Shown here: positions 1 through 8,050 of the stretch, in pieces | How positions within the stretch are numbered: the stretch's first letter is position 1 | Layout: each line of letters begins with the position of its first letter | From: Chara braunii | Taxonomy: Eukaryota; Streptophyta; Charophyceae; Charales; Characeae | NCBI GenBank assembly: GCA_003427395.1 | Contig: BFEA01000513.1 | Coordinates: forward strand, 315,146-336,938 | Reading direction: 5' to 3' | DNA length: 21,793 nucleotides | The notes under the pieces: generated by a model | Told to the model about the DNA's origin: nothing | The model's database searches: none | Seen by the model: the letters and a program-made list of their open reading frames with translations, nothing else | Program-made: the position numbers and the translations under genes

Positions 1-298
1 CGGCCCCGCGCCCAGGGCCACCCCGGGCTCACCAGGGGTGGGTGTAGCCCCGGGGGGGGCCGGAGGTGGGGCCAAAACTGCATTTTTGCAGTTTAGCCCA
101 GGGGGTGCAGGCTGCCGTTGCGCACCCCCCCTGGTTTTTTTTTTTTTGATTTTTTTTTGAATTTTTTTTTGGGGGGGGGTCCGGAGCCGGGGCCAGGGGT
201 GCCCACCCCCGGACCCCCGCACCCCCGCCGGGGCCCCGGGGCCGGGGCTCGACAACCCTGGTTGTGACCAGGTGAAGAAGGGGAAGGAGTCTCACTCA
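1..298. repeat. GC-rich block with poly-T core
   Basis: The stretch is dominated by C and G runs around a T-rich core (about 134-170) and a G run. A short inverted repeat flanks TTT near 73-93 (AAAACTGCA / TGCAGTTT). The left part (GGGGTGGGT) and the right part (CCCACCCCC) are partly complementary, so the block could fold back on itself. No coding frame with protein-like composition is visible. It is probably repeat-derived, but I do not recognise the family. Confidence 0.4.
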
Positions 299-310
299 AA
301 AGGGATTATC

Positions 311-462
311 TGATTACCTTACACAACTGGTTTGGCATCAACCAAGAGGTTCATTGAGATCTACAAATCTATTCCCAATCCCGTTCCTGCCATCCACGCT
401 ATCTTTGGTGGAATTGCAATGGTTTGGTATTGGAGAACATCCTGTGACACGTGTACAGAGGT
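311..462 (+). other. possible exon-like fragment, unidentified
   Basis: One frame reads through about 327-477 as a short protein-like segment containing RFIEIYKSIPN and FGGIAMVWYW. It ends near an AG|GTAAC donor-like site at about 461. A second frame is also open over part of this stretch, so the coding frame is uncertain. I do not recognise the product. It could be a remnant of the repeat that carries the asparagine-rich ORF downstream. Confidence 0.15.
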
Positions 463-522
463 AACGCCAGCCGTGGATTGATAAGTGGAACCGTGTGAGT
501 GGCGCAATTAGTTGGGCGAGAG

Positions 523-1020
523 ATGGATTCGGTGGGGGAGTTACAACATCGAGCAGAGGGATGGCTCATCACACTGGACGAGGGGTGCAAGCAGTTGTGA
601 ACGATAGTGGGGATGATCATGCTCCGGCAAGAGGGGGCAGAGATCTCTATGGAGGAGTGGTTAGCAGACAGGATCCAGGAGATGCTAGACATCATGTGGG
701 AGTTGGAGGAGGGGCCGGATCCCCGACTTGAGGCCTACATCGACTGGAGAAGGGCGAATGATAGGATGGGTGCTTGTAATGCCCTCATTATAATGGGCCG
801 CAATCTTCGCAACCAGATAAAGGCTCGACAGGGAACTCCAGAGATGGGTCACAAGGGTGACATGGATGACTGGGTGGAGGGCGGATTGGATGAAGGCGAA
901 GATAATCGCGACGAAGATATTTGCGGCGACAACACCGACAATACCAAGGCCAACAACAACAACAACAATATCAATAACATCGGCATCAATGACACCAACA
1001 AAAATAACAACAATAACAAT

Positions 1021-1055
<35 letters not shown>

Positions 1056-1113
1056 CGACGACGACGACAACAGTGTTGACCACGACAACAACGGGGCAAA
1101 CAATAACAACAAT

Positions 1114-1149
<36 letters not shown>

Positions 1150-1353
1150 AGCAACAACAACAAAAGCAACAATAGCTGTGACGACCACGACAGCGGCGGG
1201 GCGGAGAGCGATGTCCGTGCATCTAAGTTTATCATCAGCAGGATGGGTGAGATGTCACGAGCGGACGTGAGCAACAGGGTTGAGAGTGACGCATCTCATA
1301 CCATCATCAACATGATGGGAGAGATGCCACAAGCGGGACGTGGTGGGGATTGA
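523..1353 (+). pseudogene. degenerate asparagine-rich ORF (repeat-family member)
   Basis: A frame starting at the ATG at 523 is interrupted by an in-frame TGA at 598-600. It reopens with ATG at 613 and runs to a stop at 1351-1353. After the interruption it reads an acidic, Trp-containing segment (MEEWLADRIQEMLDIMWELEEG), then GRNLRNQIKARQG, then a Gly/Asp/Glu stretch. Long Asn tracts follow, encoded by AAC/AAT runs (about 950-1170), and then a C-terminal motif RASKFIISRMGEM. A related order (RRNLRDMLEERLEG, acidic stretch, Asn tracts, RATNFIINMVSE) occurs in the minus-strand ORF at 8051-8620. This suggests a dispersed coding repeat rather than a chance microsatellite frame. The family is not recognised and no function is assigned. 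The early stop and missing 5' context argue that this copy is dead. Confidence 0.4.
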
Positions 1354-1445
1354 GGATGACATCATCAACAACAACGATAAAGGCAACAACAATGATGACG
1401 GCGACAACGATTACCACGACAGCAGCGGGGTAGAGAGCATCAACC
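1180..1445 (+). repeat. degenerate tandem duplication at 3' end of Asn-rich ORF
   Basis: The segment from the ACGACCACGACAGC motif (about 1182) through ATCATCAGCAGGATGGGTGA recurs in diverged form as ATCATCAACATGATGGGAGA (about 1302). It recurs again as ATCATCAACAACAACG followed by ACCACGACAGCAGCGGGG (about 1362-1431). The repeated units share the D-H-D-S-G coding pattern, so the duplication involved the ORF itself. Confidence 0.5.
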
Positions 1446-1505
1446 GGAAGGGAGAGAGGTTGCATGCTGGCGTGGTGGGGATTGGGGTTGACACGGATAA
1501 GAAGC

Positions 1506-1669
1506 TTACCATCTTCCCCCCCTCCCCCCCCCTTCAACCGTGTTGTCTGTCTGAAGATACGAGTAGGATATTCATTGTTGATTGGTGTTACCATCTTCCC
1601 CCCCATTACCCCCCTTTCAACCTCGTTGTTTGGTTGAGGATACGAGTAGGAAAATCGATGTTGATTGTT
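1506..1669 (+). repeat. 82-bp tandem duplication (two units)
   Basis: The phrase TTACCATCTTCCCCCC starts at 1506 and again at 1588. Each unit ends with GATACGAGTAGG followed by an ATTGTTGATTG-like end. The units differ by scattered substitutions and by the length of their C runs. Confidence 0.75.
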
Positions 1670-1890
1670 CTTGCCTGGTCCGCAATATTAATCAGCAATG
1701 GGGTGCTGATCATTGCCCCGTGGGAGGGAGGTGGGATGCTTAGGGAGTAGTTTGCAGGTGGCAAATCCTTCCCTTGCGCAGGGAAGTAATCAATGTCCTT
1801 GCTCTCCTTTGGACAATAGGTATAGGAACTCGAGGTCTAGAACATACATATTACATAATTGATAGTGATTCCTATTAATATCTTGATTGA
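1670..1890. other. no gene seen
   Basis: Mixed-composition sequence without a coding frame or repeat that I can support. Confidence 0.4.
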
Positions 1891-1894
1891 TAAA

Positions 1895-2325
1895 GATCAT
1901 ACACATCACATCACATCACATCCTTTTTAGAGTTTCGTGTTTCGATTTTGATAAATATTGAACACATACATCACAAACATCACACATATTTTACATCTTT
2001 GTTAGGGTTTCGCTTCTGACATATATTGCTTAACGTGCATACATAGGTAGATGGAGCTATCAACACAACTCTGCATAGGGACGCTGGAGCCGGTTTCCAG
2101 CAGATACATCACATCACTATACAGGGACGCTGTACCTAATTTTCAAAAAATACATGCTCATCATTGTATAGGGACGCTGGACCTGATTTCCAGTAGGTGT
2201 AGCTCCCCAACAATAGATGGAGCCTTCGGCGCTGGGTCCTACTTACCAGGGATGCTCTTATCACCTCGTTAAGTAGGTTTCCCGTATACGAAGTTTCAAC
2301 CCCGCCCCCCCCCCAAAAAAAAAAA
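1895..2325 (+). mobile_element. terminal-hairpin retroposon-like repeat, copy A
   Basis: The 5' part contains CACATCACATC tracts and two GGGTTTCG-containing subunits (about 1930 and 2003). Three heads of the form ATAGGGACGCTGGA follow (about 2074, 2118 and 2167). The body reads TTTCCAGTAGGTGTAGCTCC and AATAGATGGAGCC. A 40-nt imperfect hairpin (2238-2277) comes next, with CCTACTTA at one end and TAAGTAGG at the other. The end is CCCGTATACGAAGTT, then a C run and an A run. Copies C and D share this order. A poly-A end after a constant 3' end suggests spread by retroposition. No convincing Pol III A/B box pair or reverse transcriptase is visible, so SINE or non-autonomous LINE status is inferred. 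Confidence 0.6.
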
Positions 2326-2438
2326 TGGTGCAGCTAGTTTCTAGTTGATTATCTGGCAGGCTATTTGAGCCTAAAGAGGCGGCACATTCTGAATTTTAAT
2401 GTTTTCTTTCTATGTCTTACAAGAAATGATGTAACCAA

Positions 2439-2588
2439 AGGACGCCGGACCCGGTTTCTAGCAGGTGATGCTCTCCACCAATAGATGGAGCGGCCCACCA
2501 GGCAAAGCCTCAATTCCGGTGTTCTCTTACCAACACCAGGACAAAGGCCTTGCACAGGGGCTTTGTTAAAAAAATAAAATAAAAAAAA
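2439..2588 (+). mobile_element. retroposon-like repeat, copy B (variant 3' end)
   Basis: It shares the head (GGACGCCGGACCCGGTTTC) and the body (CACCAATAGATGGAGC) with copy A, but its 3' part differs. That part has the small hairpin GGTGTT/AACACC and an ACAAAGGCC / GGGCTTTGT near-palindrome, then an A-rich tail (about 2569-2588). Copy E also replaces the usual hairpin, which suggests at least two 3'-end subfamilies. Confidence 0.55.
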
Positions 2589-2589
2589 T

Positions 2590-2760
2590 GTTGGACCCGA
2601 TTTCCAACAGGTGCAGCTCTCCACCAATAGATGGAGCCTTCGATGCTAGGGCCTACTTATCGGGGCTGCTCTTATCACCTCGTTAAGTAGGTTTTTCCCG
2701 CATACGAAGTTAGAAATAAAAAAAGAAAAAAAAGAAAGAAAGGAAAAGAAAAGAAGCAAG
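2590..2760 (+). mobile_element. retroposon-like repeat, copy C
   Basis: It starts at TTGGACCCGATTTCC directly after the A-tail of copy B. It continues through CACCAATAGATGGAGCC, carries the 40-nt hairpin (2652-2691) and ends CCCGCATACGAAGTT before a long A/G-rich tail. Insertion next to the tail of copy B fits the poly-A preference of retroposons. Confidence 0.6.
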
Positions 2761-2908
2761 CCACCACGTAAACAACGTGTTCAAAGTAGGTCTTAGAGCG
2801 CCGTGTTGAGCCATCTGGTGGAGAAGATGTACTTTCGAGATGAAAGGGGTTAGAGTGGGTGGACCATAATTTACTTACTCAATCAAACATCACATTCAGA
2901 CGCATATC
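2761..2908. other. no gene seen
   Basis: A short stretch between repeat copy C and a weak minus-strand ORF. Nothing is recognisable. Confidence 0.4.
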
Positions 2909-3208
2909 TCAATTCAGTGGGATACGGTTAATGACAAACTGAACTTCCTCGACGGTAAAACCGGTATCTCGACAGTCATCCAACAACTCAGTAAAGCCTG
3001 GTTGGGGGGGGACCAGTGAGGATGGATTGCAGAGGTTGTATGGAAGGGGGAACAGGGGGAAGATTGCGAGGACTTGGTTTGAGATATCATTCCATGATTG
3101 GACAATGATTGATACCTTCGGCCCCTCTCCAAGTTCCCGGATCGTTTTCCCCCACATGCCTTCTCCTTGGTGGATCAGCACTCGTACGGGGTGTGTACAA
3201 TCAAACTG
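2909..3208 (-). pseudogene. possible coding remnant, unidentified
   Basis: The minus-strand frame is open from just after a TAG near 3208 to a TGA at 2909. It encodes about 98 residues, including VRVLIHQGEGMWGKTIREL, SIIVQSWNDISNQVLAIF and ELLDDCRDTGFTVEEVQFVI. Composition is protein-like, with no low-complexity runs and a balanced amino-acid mix. There is no clear start codon and no neighbouring exon that I can join to it. The family is not recognised. It may be a fragment of a transposon polyprotein. Confidence 0.25.
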
Positions 3209-3375
3209 CTATCAGGGTACATCAGGGTTTTAGCAGGGGTTTAGTAAATCTGCGTCAACAAGGATTTCTCTAAATAGTTCTATAATAATCAATTAAATAG
3301 ATAATCTAATTTAATTTACAAAAAAAATAAATAAAAATTAAAATTAATTGTGATACGATAAATTATAGAAAAATC
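3209..3375. other. AT-rich spacer
   Basis: A/T-rich sequence with A runs and TAAATAGATAATC-like motifs. No gene is seen. Confidence 0.4.
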
Positions 3376-3579
3376 TTGCCAAGGGGCTATATTAGCACGG
3401 GCTATGGGGAGGCGAACGTGCTCCTCCCACAGGAAGAGGCAGGAGTTGAGTTTGGACGCTACAACGGCGGGGCAGCTGGATCATGGGTTCACGAGAGTGG
3501 AGCGCTACGTGATGGTTTGCACGAACTGAGACTTCAAGTGTTTCAAGGCGACTTCACACAGCGACGGGATCTCCAGTAA
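3376..3579 (+). other. weak ORF region of higher GC, unidentified
   Basis: A roughly 200-bp island of higher GC lies in AT-rich flanks. Two plus-strand frames are open over most of it, one of them ending at the TAA at 3577-3579. Neither translation is recognisable. The downstream T-rich sequence, with a TTCTTCTTAG acceptor-like site near 3624, looks intron-like. This is a possible exon at best. Confidence 0.15.
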
Positions 3580-4230
3580 TTCTTGAGGCAGGACCTAATT
3601 TTGTTGTTGTTTCTTTCTTCTTAGAAGGTAATTTCTTGGATGGTAATTCTGATTTTTTAGTCAATCTCAATTGGTAGTTCGTAATTTTTCTTGTTGATTT
3701 CGTGATCTGTTTTTAGAAGCGTTATGGTTACTCTCGTACACAAATGATTGTCGATTCGTTTTCCTGCTTAGTATTTCCTGACTCAATTGATTGTTAAGTT
3801 GTTTTTCTACTTAGTATTCCTGATTTACTGTTTGACCGATTTCTTGAACCTATTTGTTTTTCTGCTTAGTATTTTCTGACTCAATTGATTGTCAACTTGT
3901 TTTTCTACTTAGTATTCTTGACTTACTGTCTGAGCGATTTCTTGAACCTTGGCTTCTAGAAATCAGAGTCGTAAGTCCGTTTGGACATCAGAATTGATTC
4001 CCTATTTTGTTTCCTATTTGGATTCTCAAATCTTATCAAATCGTATTTTCACGATTATCTTCATCTCGATTGATTTCCTGAATTTTTTGAATTTGATGCT
4101 TAATTCATTATTCAAACTTCTTTTGATCCCGGATTTACTGTCTGAGTAATTTATCTTATTCCCATCTTACCTCTATCTTGATGGATTTTCTGAATTCGAT
4201 GCTAATCAGTTTTTACTCAAGCAGTAGTTT
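3580..4230. other. T-rich, intron-like AT tract
   Basis: A T-rich sequence with many TTTTC and TTGATT motifs and no gene. It contains the 98-bp duplication annotated separately and a further partial copy (GGATTTACTGTCTGAG near 4133). Confidence 0.4.
3757..3952 (+). repeat. 98-bp tandem duplication (two units)
   Basis: CTGACTCAATTGATTGT starts at 3778 and 3876. Each unit carries TTTTTCTACTTAGTATTC, a TTACTGT phrase and CGATTTCTTGAACC. The period is 98 bp, with a few substitutions between units. Confidence 0.8.
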
Positions 4231-4869
4231 TGCAAGGGAGTCTCAACTGTGATGTTGTGAGATCGGGGTCAGAGGTGATTGAGTGGAAATCTCCTTTAGG
4301 GTTGGAGTCCCACCCTGCGAGGGTTACACAAGGTGGGTGGTGTGACCTTTGAGAGGGCAGGGACAATATTGAGGGGTTGTCCTTCCTTGGGCCACGTTGA
4401 TTTTCGGGTCGGATCAGCTATGGCGGTTGGGGAGAGAGGACAAGGGGTGTTGATGTCAGCAGGGTGAGAGTTAAGAGTGTTGTTCCAATTGGAGGGGGTG
4501 GGGCAGGAAGTAGGGAGGATCTTTTGCTCTTCGGGGGCATACTGTAGGGGGTATTGTATGCGACTGAGGGAGCAGGAGGGGTATCCTAGGGGCTGTTTTG
4601 AACTGGGGCGGGGAGGTGAGGGGGCGCCTCACCCCCGGAGGCAGTAAATAAACAGGGGAGGAGGGGGGTAATCCCTTTGGCTCTTTTGACCCCTTTATAG
4701 GTATCCGAGACTTCAATAGGCGCTGAAGTTTCCATGGGGAGAGAGGATTGTTCTTCTCCCTCTCTTCCCCTCCCCTTGTGGGAACAGTGGGCGTTGAGAT
4801 GTCCATGTGATTTTTCAAGATTTTTTGTGCTTGATTTTTTCTATTTTTTTGAAAATTCTTGCCAGAATA
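4231..4869. other. no gene supported
   Basis: G-rich on the plus strand (many GGGG runs at 4300-4700), then T-rich from about 4810. The long minus-strand open frame here has skewed Pro/Lys-rich low-complexity composition and continues into repeat copy D, so I do not treat it as a gene. Confidence 0.4.
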
Positions 4870-5235
4870 TTTTTTTTTTTTTTTTTTTTGAACTTTGCAT
4901 GTTGGACACCTACTTAACGAGGTGAAAAGAGCAACCTCGCTAAGTAGGCCCCTGCATCGAAGACTCCATCTACTGGTGGGGAGTTGCACCTGCTGGAAAT
5001 CAGGTCCAGCGTCCCTATACAATAATATAATGTGAATCAGCTGGAAATCGGGTCCAGCGTCCCTATACAGTGATGTGAGGATATGTCATTCAATCAAGAC
5101 ACGAAACCCTAGCTTCCCTGTACAACATTATGATGTGTATCAGCTGGAAATCGGGTCCAACGTCCCTATACAGTGATGTGAGGACATGTCATTCTGCCTA
5201 GGTATGAAACCCTAACGCAGATGTGATGTGTATAA
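4870..5235 (-). mobile_element. terminal-hairpin retroposon-like repeat, copy D (longest)
   Basis: Read on the minus strand, tandem 5' subunits come first: GTTAGGGTTTC at about 5208, a GGGACGTTGGACC head at about 5160, CTAGGGTTTCGTG at about 5108, then heads at about 5064 and 5020. The body (CACCAGTAGATGGAGTC) follows, then the 40-nt hairpin (4948-4909), a GCAAAGTTC end and a 20-base A tail (T run at 4870-4889). The hairpin arms here are the best matched in the window: CCTACTTAGCGAGGT against ACCTCGTTAAGTAGG, about 14 of 15 pairing. Copy D lies in inverted orientation to copies A-C. Confidence 0.65.
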
Positions 5236-5404
5236 GGGGAGGATTGACAAGGTAGTCAAAGCAATGACACACCCGCGGACGCGTCTGCGGGGCTGATCTC
5301 GGATGGCCGCCGCATACGTGGCCGCGTCCTCGACCGTCCTAGTCCGCGCCGCGGACCCGATTTTACCAGAATTTTTCTGAATTAAATAATAGGTAAAAAA
5401 AAAA
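5236..5404. other. CpG-rich segment
   Basis: Dense CG dinucleotides with CCGCGGACGCG and CCGCGCCGCGGACC motifs at about 5273-5355. A similar CpG-rich segment lies at 7730-7830, so the two may bracket one element (see findings). No coding frame is supported. Confidence 0.35.
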
Positions 5405-5437
5405 GGGGTTGTAGGGAATTTTAAGCCCTACAACCCC
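5405..5437. repeat. perfect 12-bp inverted repeat, 9-nt loop
   Basis: GGGGTTGTAGGG (5405-5416) is the exact reverse complement of CCCTACAACCCC (5426-5437), with loop AATTTTAAG. It is a strong stem-loop in an otherwise A/T-rich setting. Confidence 0.8.
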
Positions 5438-5742
5438 ATATATTTTTGTTTGGAATCCGACTTTGTTTAGGATTTTAAAAAAATCAAAAACTAAATTGGA
5501 TTATAAAAATAAAAAAAAAGCAGGATTTTTTTTTTTTCATTTTTTATCATGAGATATATGGTCCCTGAGTTGACCTGTACTTTTTTTAGAAATAAATTTA
5601 TGTTTTTTGCAGGGGTATGAGGTGTTTTAAAAAAATGCAGATGGTAAAAATAAATAAATAAATAAATAAAAATGCAGATGCAGAATTTCAAAATAAATAA
5701 ACAAAAAAGGGGTTTGATTGATTGATTGTGAGTGAGTGAGTG
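5438..5742. other. A/T homopolymer-rich tract
   Basis: Runs of A and T, (AAAT)n at about 5648-5671, ATTGATTGATTG at about 5716-5727 and (GAGT)n at about 5729-5748. No gene is seen. Confidence 0.5.
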
Positions 5743-5748
5743 AGTGAG

Positions 5749-5753
5749 GGAGT

Positions 5754-5789
<36 letters not shown>

Positions 5790-5880
5790 ACAAGTAAGTG
5801 TGTTTGTGTGTGTGTGTGTGCGTTGCTGCGCTGCGCCCTCGCCCGCGCGCGGACAACTCACTTGTGTGTGTGTGTGTGCG
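5749..5880. repeat. (GT)n / (GA)n microsatellites
   Basis: GT runs at about 5754-5778, 5797-5820 and 5862-5878, with GAGAGA and a GC-rich interruption (CGCTGCGCCCTCGCCCGCGCG). The open frames here simply translate the repeat. Confidence 0.85.
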
Positions 5881-5899
5881 GGCGCTTGGTGGGTGGCGG

Positions 5900-5922
5900 G
5901 GGGGCGGGGCGACCCCTCCCTT

Positions 5923-5956
<34 letters not shown>

Positions 5957-6003
5957 GACGGGGTGGGGCGACCCTGCCCCTACCAATCAATCAATCAATC
6001 AAT
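5900..6003 (+). repeat. G-rich + GGGGCGACCCC + (CAAT)n minisatellite
   Basis: Two adjacent units consist of a G-rich run, a GGGGCGACCC-like near-palindrome, a C-rich TACC and then (AATC)n. Further copies occur at 7083-7116 (start only) and 7500-7560. The ATTG repeat at 11236 is the reverse complement of the microsatellite part. Confidence 0.65.
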
Positions 6004-6077
6004 TATTTAAAAAAAAAAAAAAATAAAAAAAAAAAAAATCGAATATTAAATGAAGGAATGAATCTACGTAGCACCGT

Positions 6078-6131
6078 GTTCGCGTTCGGAGGCGAACGCG
6101 AACAAGCGCCCAAAATCCTCCGAACGCGAAC
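6078..6131 (+). repeat. nested inverted repeats with two alternative stems
   Basis: GTTCGCGTTCG (6078-6088) pairs perfectly with CGAACGCGAAC (6093-6103). The longer GTTCGCGTTCGGAGG (6078-6092) pairs perfectly with CCTCCGAACGCGAAC (6117-6131). The same left arm is used by both stems, so they exclude each other. A second assembled copy lies at 7192-7244. Confidence 0.7.
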
Positions 6132-6159
6132 ATAAAAAAAAAAAAAAAAAAAAAAAAAN

Positions 6160-6466
6160 TTCCTTCAGTCATGCGGAAGCCATGCGGAAGTACTGTCTCA
6201 GCGTCTTATGCCACGGTGCTCTGCGGATGCCCAGAGTGTTCAGTGGCATGTGTGTTGTGTGAGCGCACAGCATCATGCGTGAGACGTCCAGGATGGTCCA
6301 GTGCGTGTGAACAGTGTGTTGTTGGGTGCTGAGTCGCCATAACCAGTTGAAAGTGAACCCGTATCCGGGTTTCCATATCCTTGAGTTTTGAGCAGGCGCA
6401 GGTCGCCAGTTCGCTGTGCTACTGTTTGCATGCGTGAAAAGTGTGAATGAAAGCGACTCTGATTGC

Positions 6467-6500
<34 letters not shown>

Positions 6501-7044
6501 TTGGGAAATAAGCAACAGCGAGATGACACTTCCAGATTACACCATCACATTGGAAGCCAAATAGTCACGTTGTGTCCGGAGAGTGGCATTGCACCGATAA
6601 TACACCAATGGAGGTTCGTAGTATTGTAACCAATGTCCATGGAGGGCCTACTCTCTCCTCTCGCTACAAGAGTCCAGTTCCTTCACACTCACATTTGGCG
6701 CTCAGCACCCAGCCTACTCCTACACAGCTACTACAGATTACAAAAAAAGACAATGCAACCGTTGGTATCAGTGGCAGCCCCGAGTACTTGAAAATGTCGC
6801 CCATGCAGACCATTGCCAATACAGGTATGTGCCCTCACATCATCGTCATTACTATCCCTTCCCTTCCATCATACAGCGGCGCCATTCGAATATGGTTGTC
6901 TGCTCAGTTAGTGTGCGTCCACCTACTATATCTGTTTATCCATGTTCCTCTGTCTGTTCGGGCGCGTCTGTTCTTGTAGGTTCGTTTCCGTATGTCTGTC
7001 TAATCCTTCTGGGATGGTGTGCATTTGCCTGTCCTTTCTCCCTC
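6160..7044 (+). other. misplaced 885-bp duplicate of 15110-15994 (assembly artefact)
   Basis: This block matches 15110-15994 at a constant offset of 8950, without indels and with no difference that I could find. It starts directly after a poly-A run and an ambiguous base (N at 6159). It ends exactly at the mate-pair junction sequence. A recent genuine duplication would not normally end at a sequencing adapter. Anything annotated inside it belongs to the 15.1-16.0 kb copy. Confidence 0.9.
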
Positions 7045-7082
7045 CTGTCTCTTATACACATCTAGATGTGTATAAGAGACAG
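7045..7082. other. Tn5/Nextera mate-pair junction adapter (contaminant)
   Basis: This is a perfect 38-bp palindrome: the 19-base Tn5 mosaic end CTGTCTCTTATACACATCT followed by its reverse complement AGATGTGTATAAGAGACAG. That is the structure left when tagmented DNA is circularised in Nextera mate-pair libraries. It is library sequence retained in the assembly and not part of the organism's genome. Confidence 0.97.
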
Positions 7083-7240
7083 ACCCTGCCCCTACCAATC
7101 AATCAATCAATCAATTATTTAAAAAAAAAAAAAAATAAAAAAAAAAAAAATCGAAAATTAAATGAAGGAATAAATCTACGTAGCACCGTGTTCGCGTTCG
7201 GAGGCGAACGCGAAAAAGCGCCCAAAATCCTCCGAACGCG

Positions 7241-7272
<32 letters not shown>
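7083..7272 (+). repeat. second assembled copy of 5971-6158
   Basis: It begins immediately after the adapter at the same phrase as 5971 (ACCCTGCCCCTACC) and follows it through the A runs and the GTTCGCGTTCGGAGG hairpin. The few differences I see are mostly changes to A close to A runs (GAATATT to GAAAATT, GAATGA to GAATAA, GAACAAG to GAAAAAG). That fits read error or two haplotypes of one locus better than an old duplication. Confidence 0.75.
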
Positions 7273-7421
7273 TTCTCCAAAAAATCTGAAAAAAACTATG
7301 TTATATAAAACAACAATACAAGCAACTTTTGCCTTGGATTCATGTTCAAATTCGTAGCCAATCATGAGTTAAAAATCAAAAACCAATTTTTTTATTTTTT
7401 ATTTTTTTATGAAAAAAAATT

Positions 7422-7437
7422 ACGTTCGTACGAACGT
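7422..7437. repeat. 16-bp perfect palindrome
   Basis: ACGTTCGTACGAACGT equals its own reverse complement. It is followed by GCGAACACGTTCGCCGTGCTACG. The CGTAGCAC part of that phrase, read on the other strand, matches the CGTAGCACCG that precedes the hairpin at 6078. Confidence 0.75.
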
Positions 7438-7499
7438 GAAGGGGTGCGAACACGTTCGCCGTGCTACGCAGGAATGAATGAATGAATGAATCAATCAAA

Positions 7500-7524
7500 G
7501 GCGGAGTGGGGTGACCCCGCCCCC

Positions 7525-7560
<36 letters not shown>
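7500..7560 (+). repeat. GGGGTGACCCC + (CAAT)n unit
   Basis: A third unit of the minisatellite seen at 5900-6003: GGCGGAGTGGGGTGACCCCGCCCC, then CACC and about eight CAAT repeats. Confidence 0.7.
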
Positions 7561-7561
<1 letters not shown>

Positions 7562-7850
7562 CGGAAAAAAAAAAAAAAAAACGCGCTCATTTTTTTTTCT
7601 TCGTTTCTCCTCGTCCACAGCCTAACCCTCCCAATCAAAAATTGTTTTTTTTTTAATTTTTTTTGTGTGAGGGGGTGGGGTCGGGGTTGCGCCGCCCCAT
7701 GGCGCTTCCCGAATCCCCAACCCCCTTCCCCACTGGCCGCCACGTCGCGGCAAAGCCGCGCGTCCGCGTGGTCGGCGGACTGGCCGCGTCCGCGGATTCG
7801 CCCGCGTTTGGCCGCCGCCGAGGGGGATTCATAGAGTCAAAGCAAAACAT
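7561..7850. other. A/T homopolymers then CpG-rich end
   Basis: A and T runs (7564-7660) give way to a CpG-rich segment (about 7730-7825, with CGCGTCCGCGTGG and GCCGCGTCCGCGG). No coding frame is supported. Confidence 0.4.
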
Positions 7851-8050
7851 GAGATTCTAAACTACCCACCTCCCCTTGGGGGCATCACCAAAACATGTCT
7901 ATCTTATGTTTATCAATCAATTATGTCATCCGAGGGGGGGACCCTAACCACCTCATCAACCTCCTTATCAACCGTATCATCCATATCTCCATCATGACGC
8001 CGAGCAGAGGCTGATGGCCCTTGTCGATTGAAAAAGCGGGCCGGGCAATT

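Noticed and set aside
849-1274. Poly-Leu, poly-Cys, poly-Val and poly-Thr frames over the AAC repeat
   Set aside because: Microsatellite translations in the other frames. Only the Asn frame shows similarity outside the repeat to the second locus.
4471-5022. 183-codon minus-strand ORF
   Set aside because: It runs through the retroposon copy D, its poly-A tail and a G-rich tract. Composition is low-complexity and there is no homology that I recognise.
7045-7082. Tn5 mosaic ends as evidence of a bacterial transposon
   Set aside because: The 38-bp head-to-head double end matches the library junction design, and no IS50 or transposase sequence is present.
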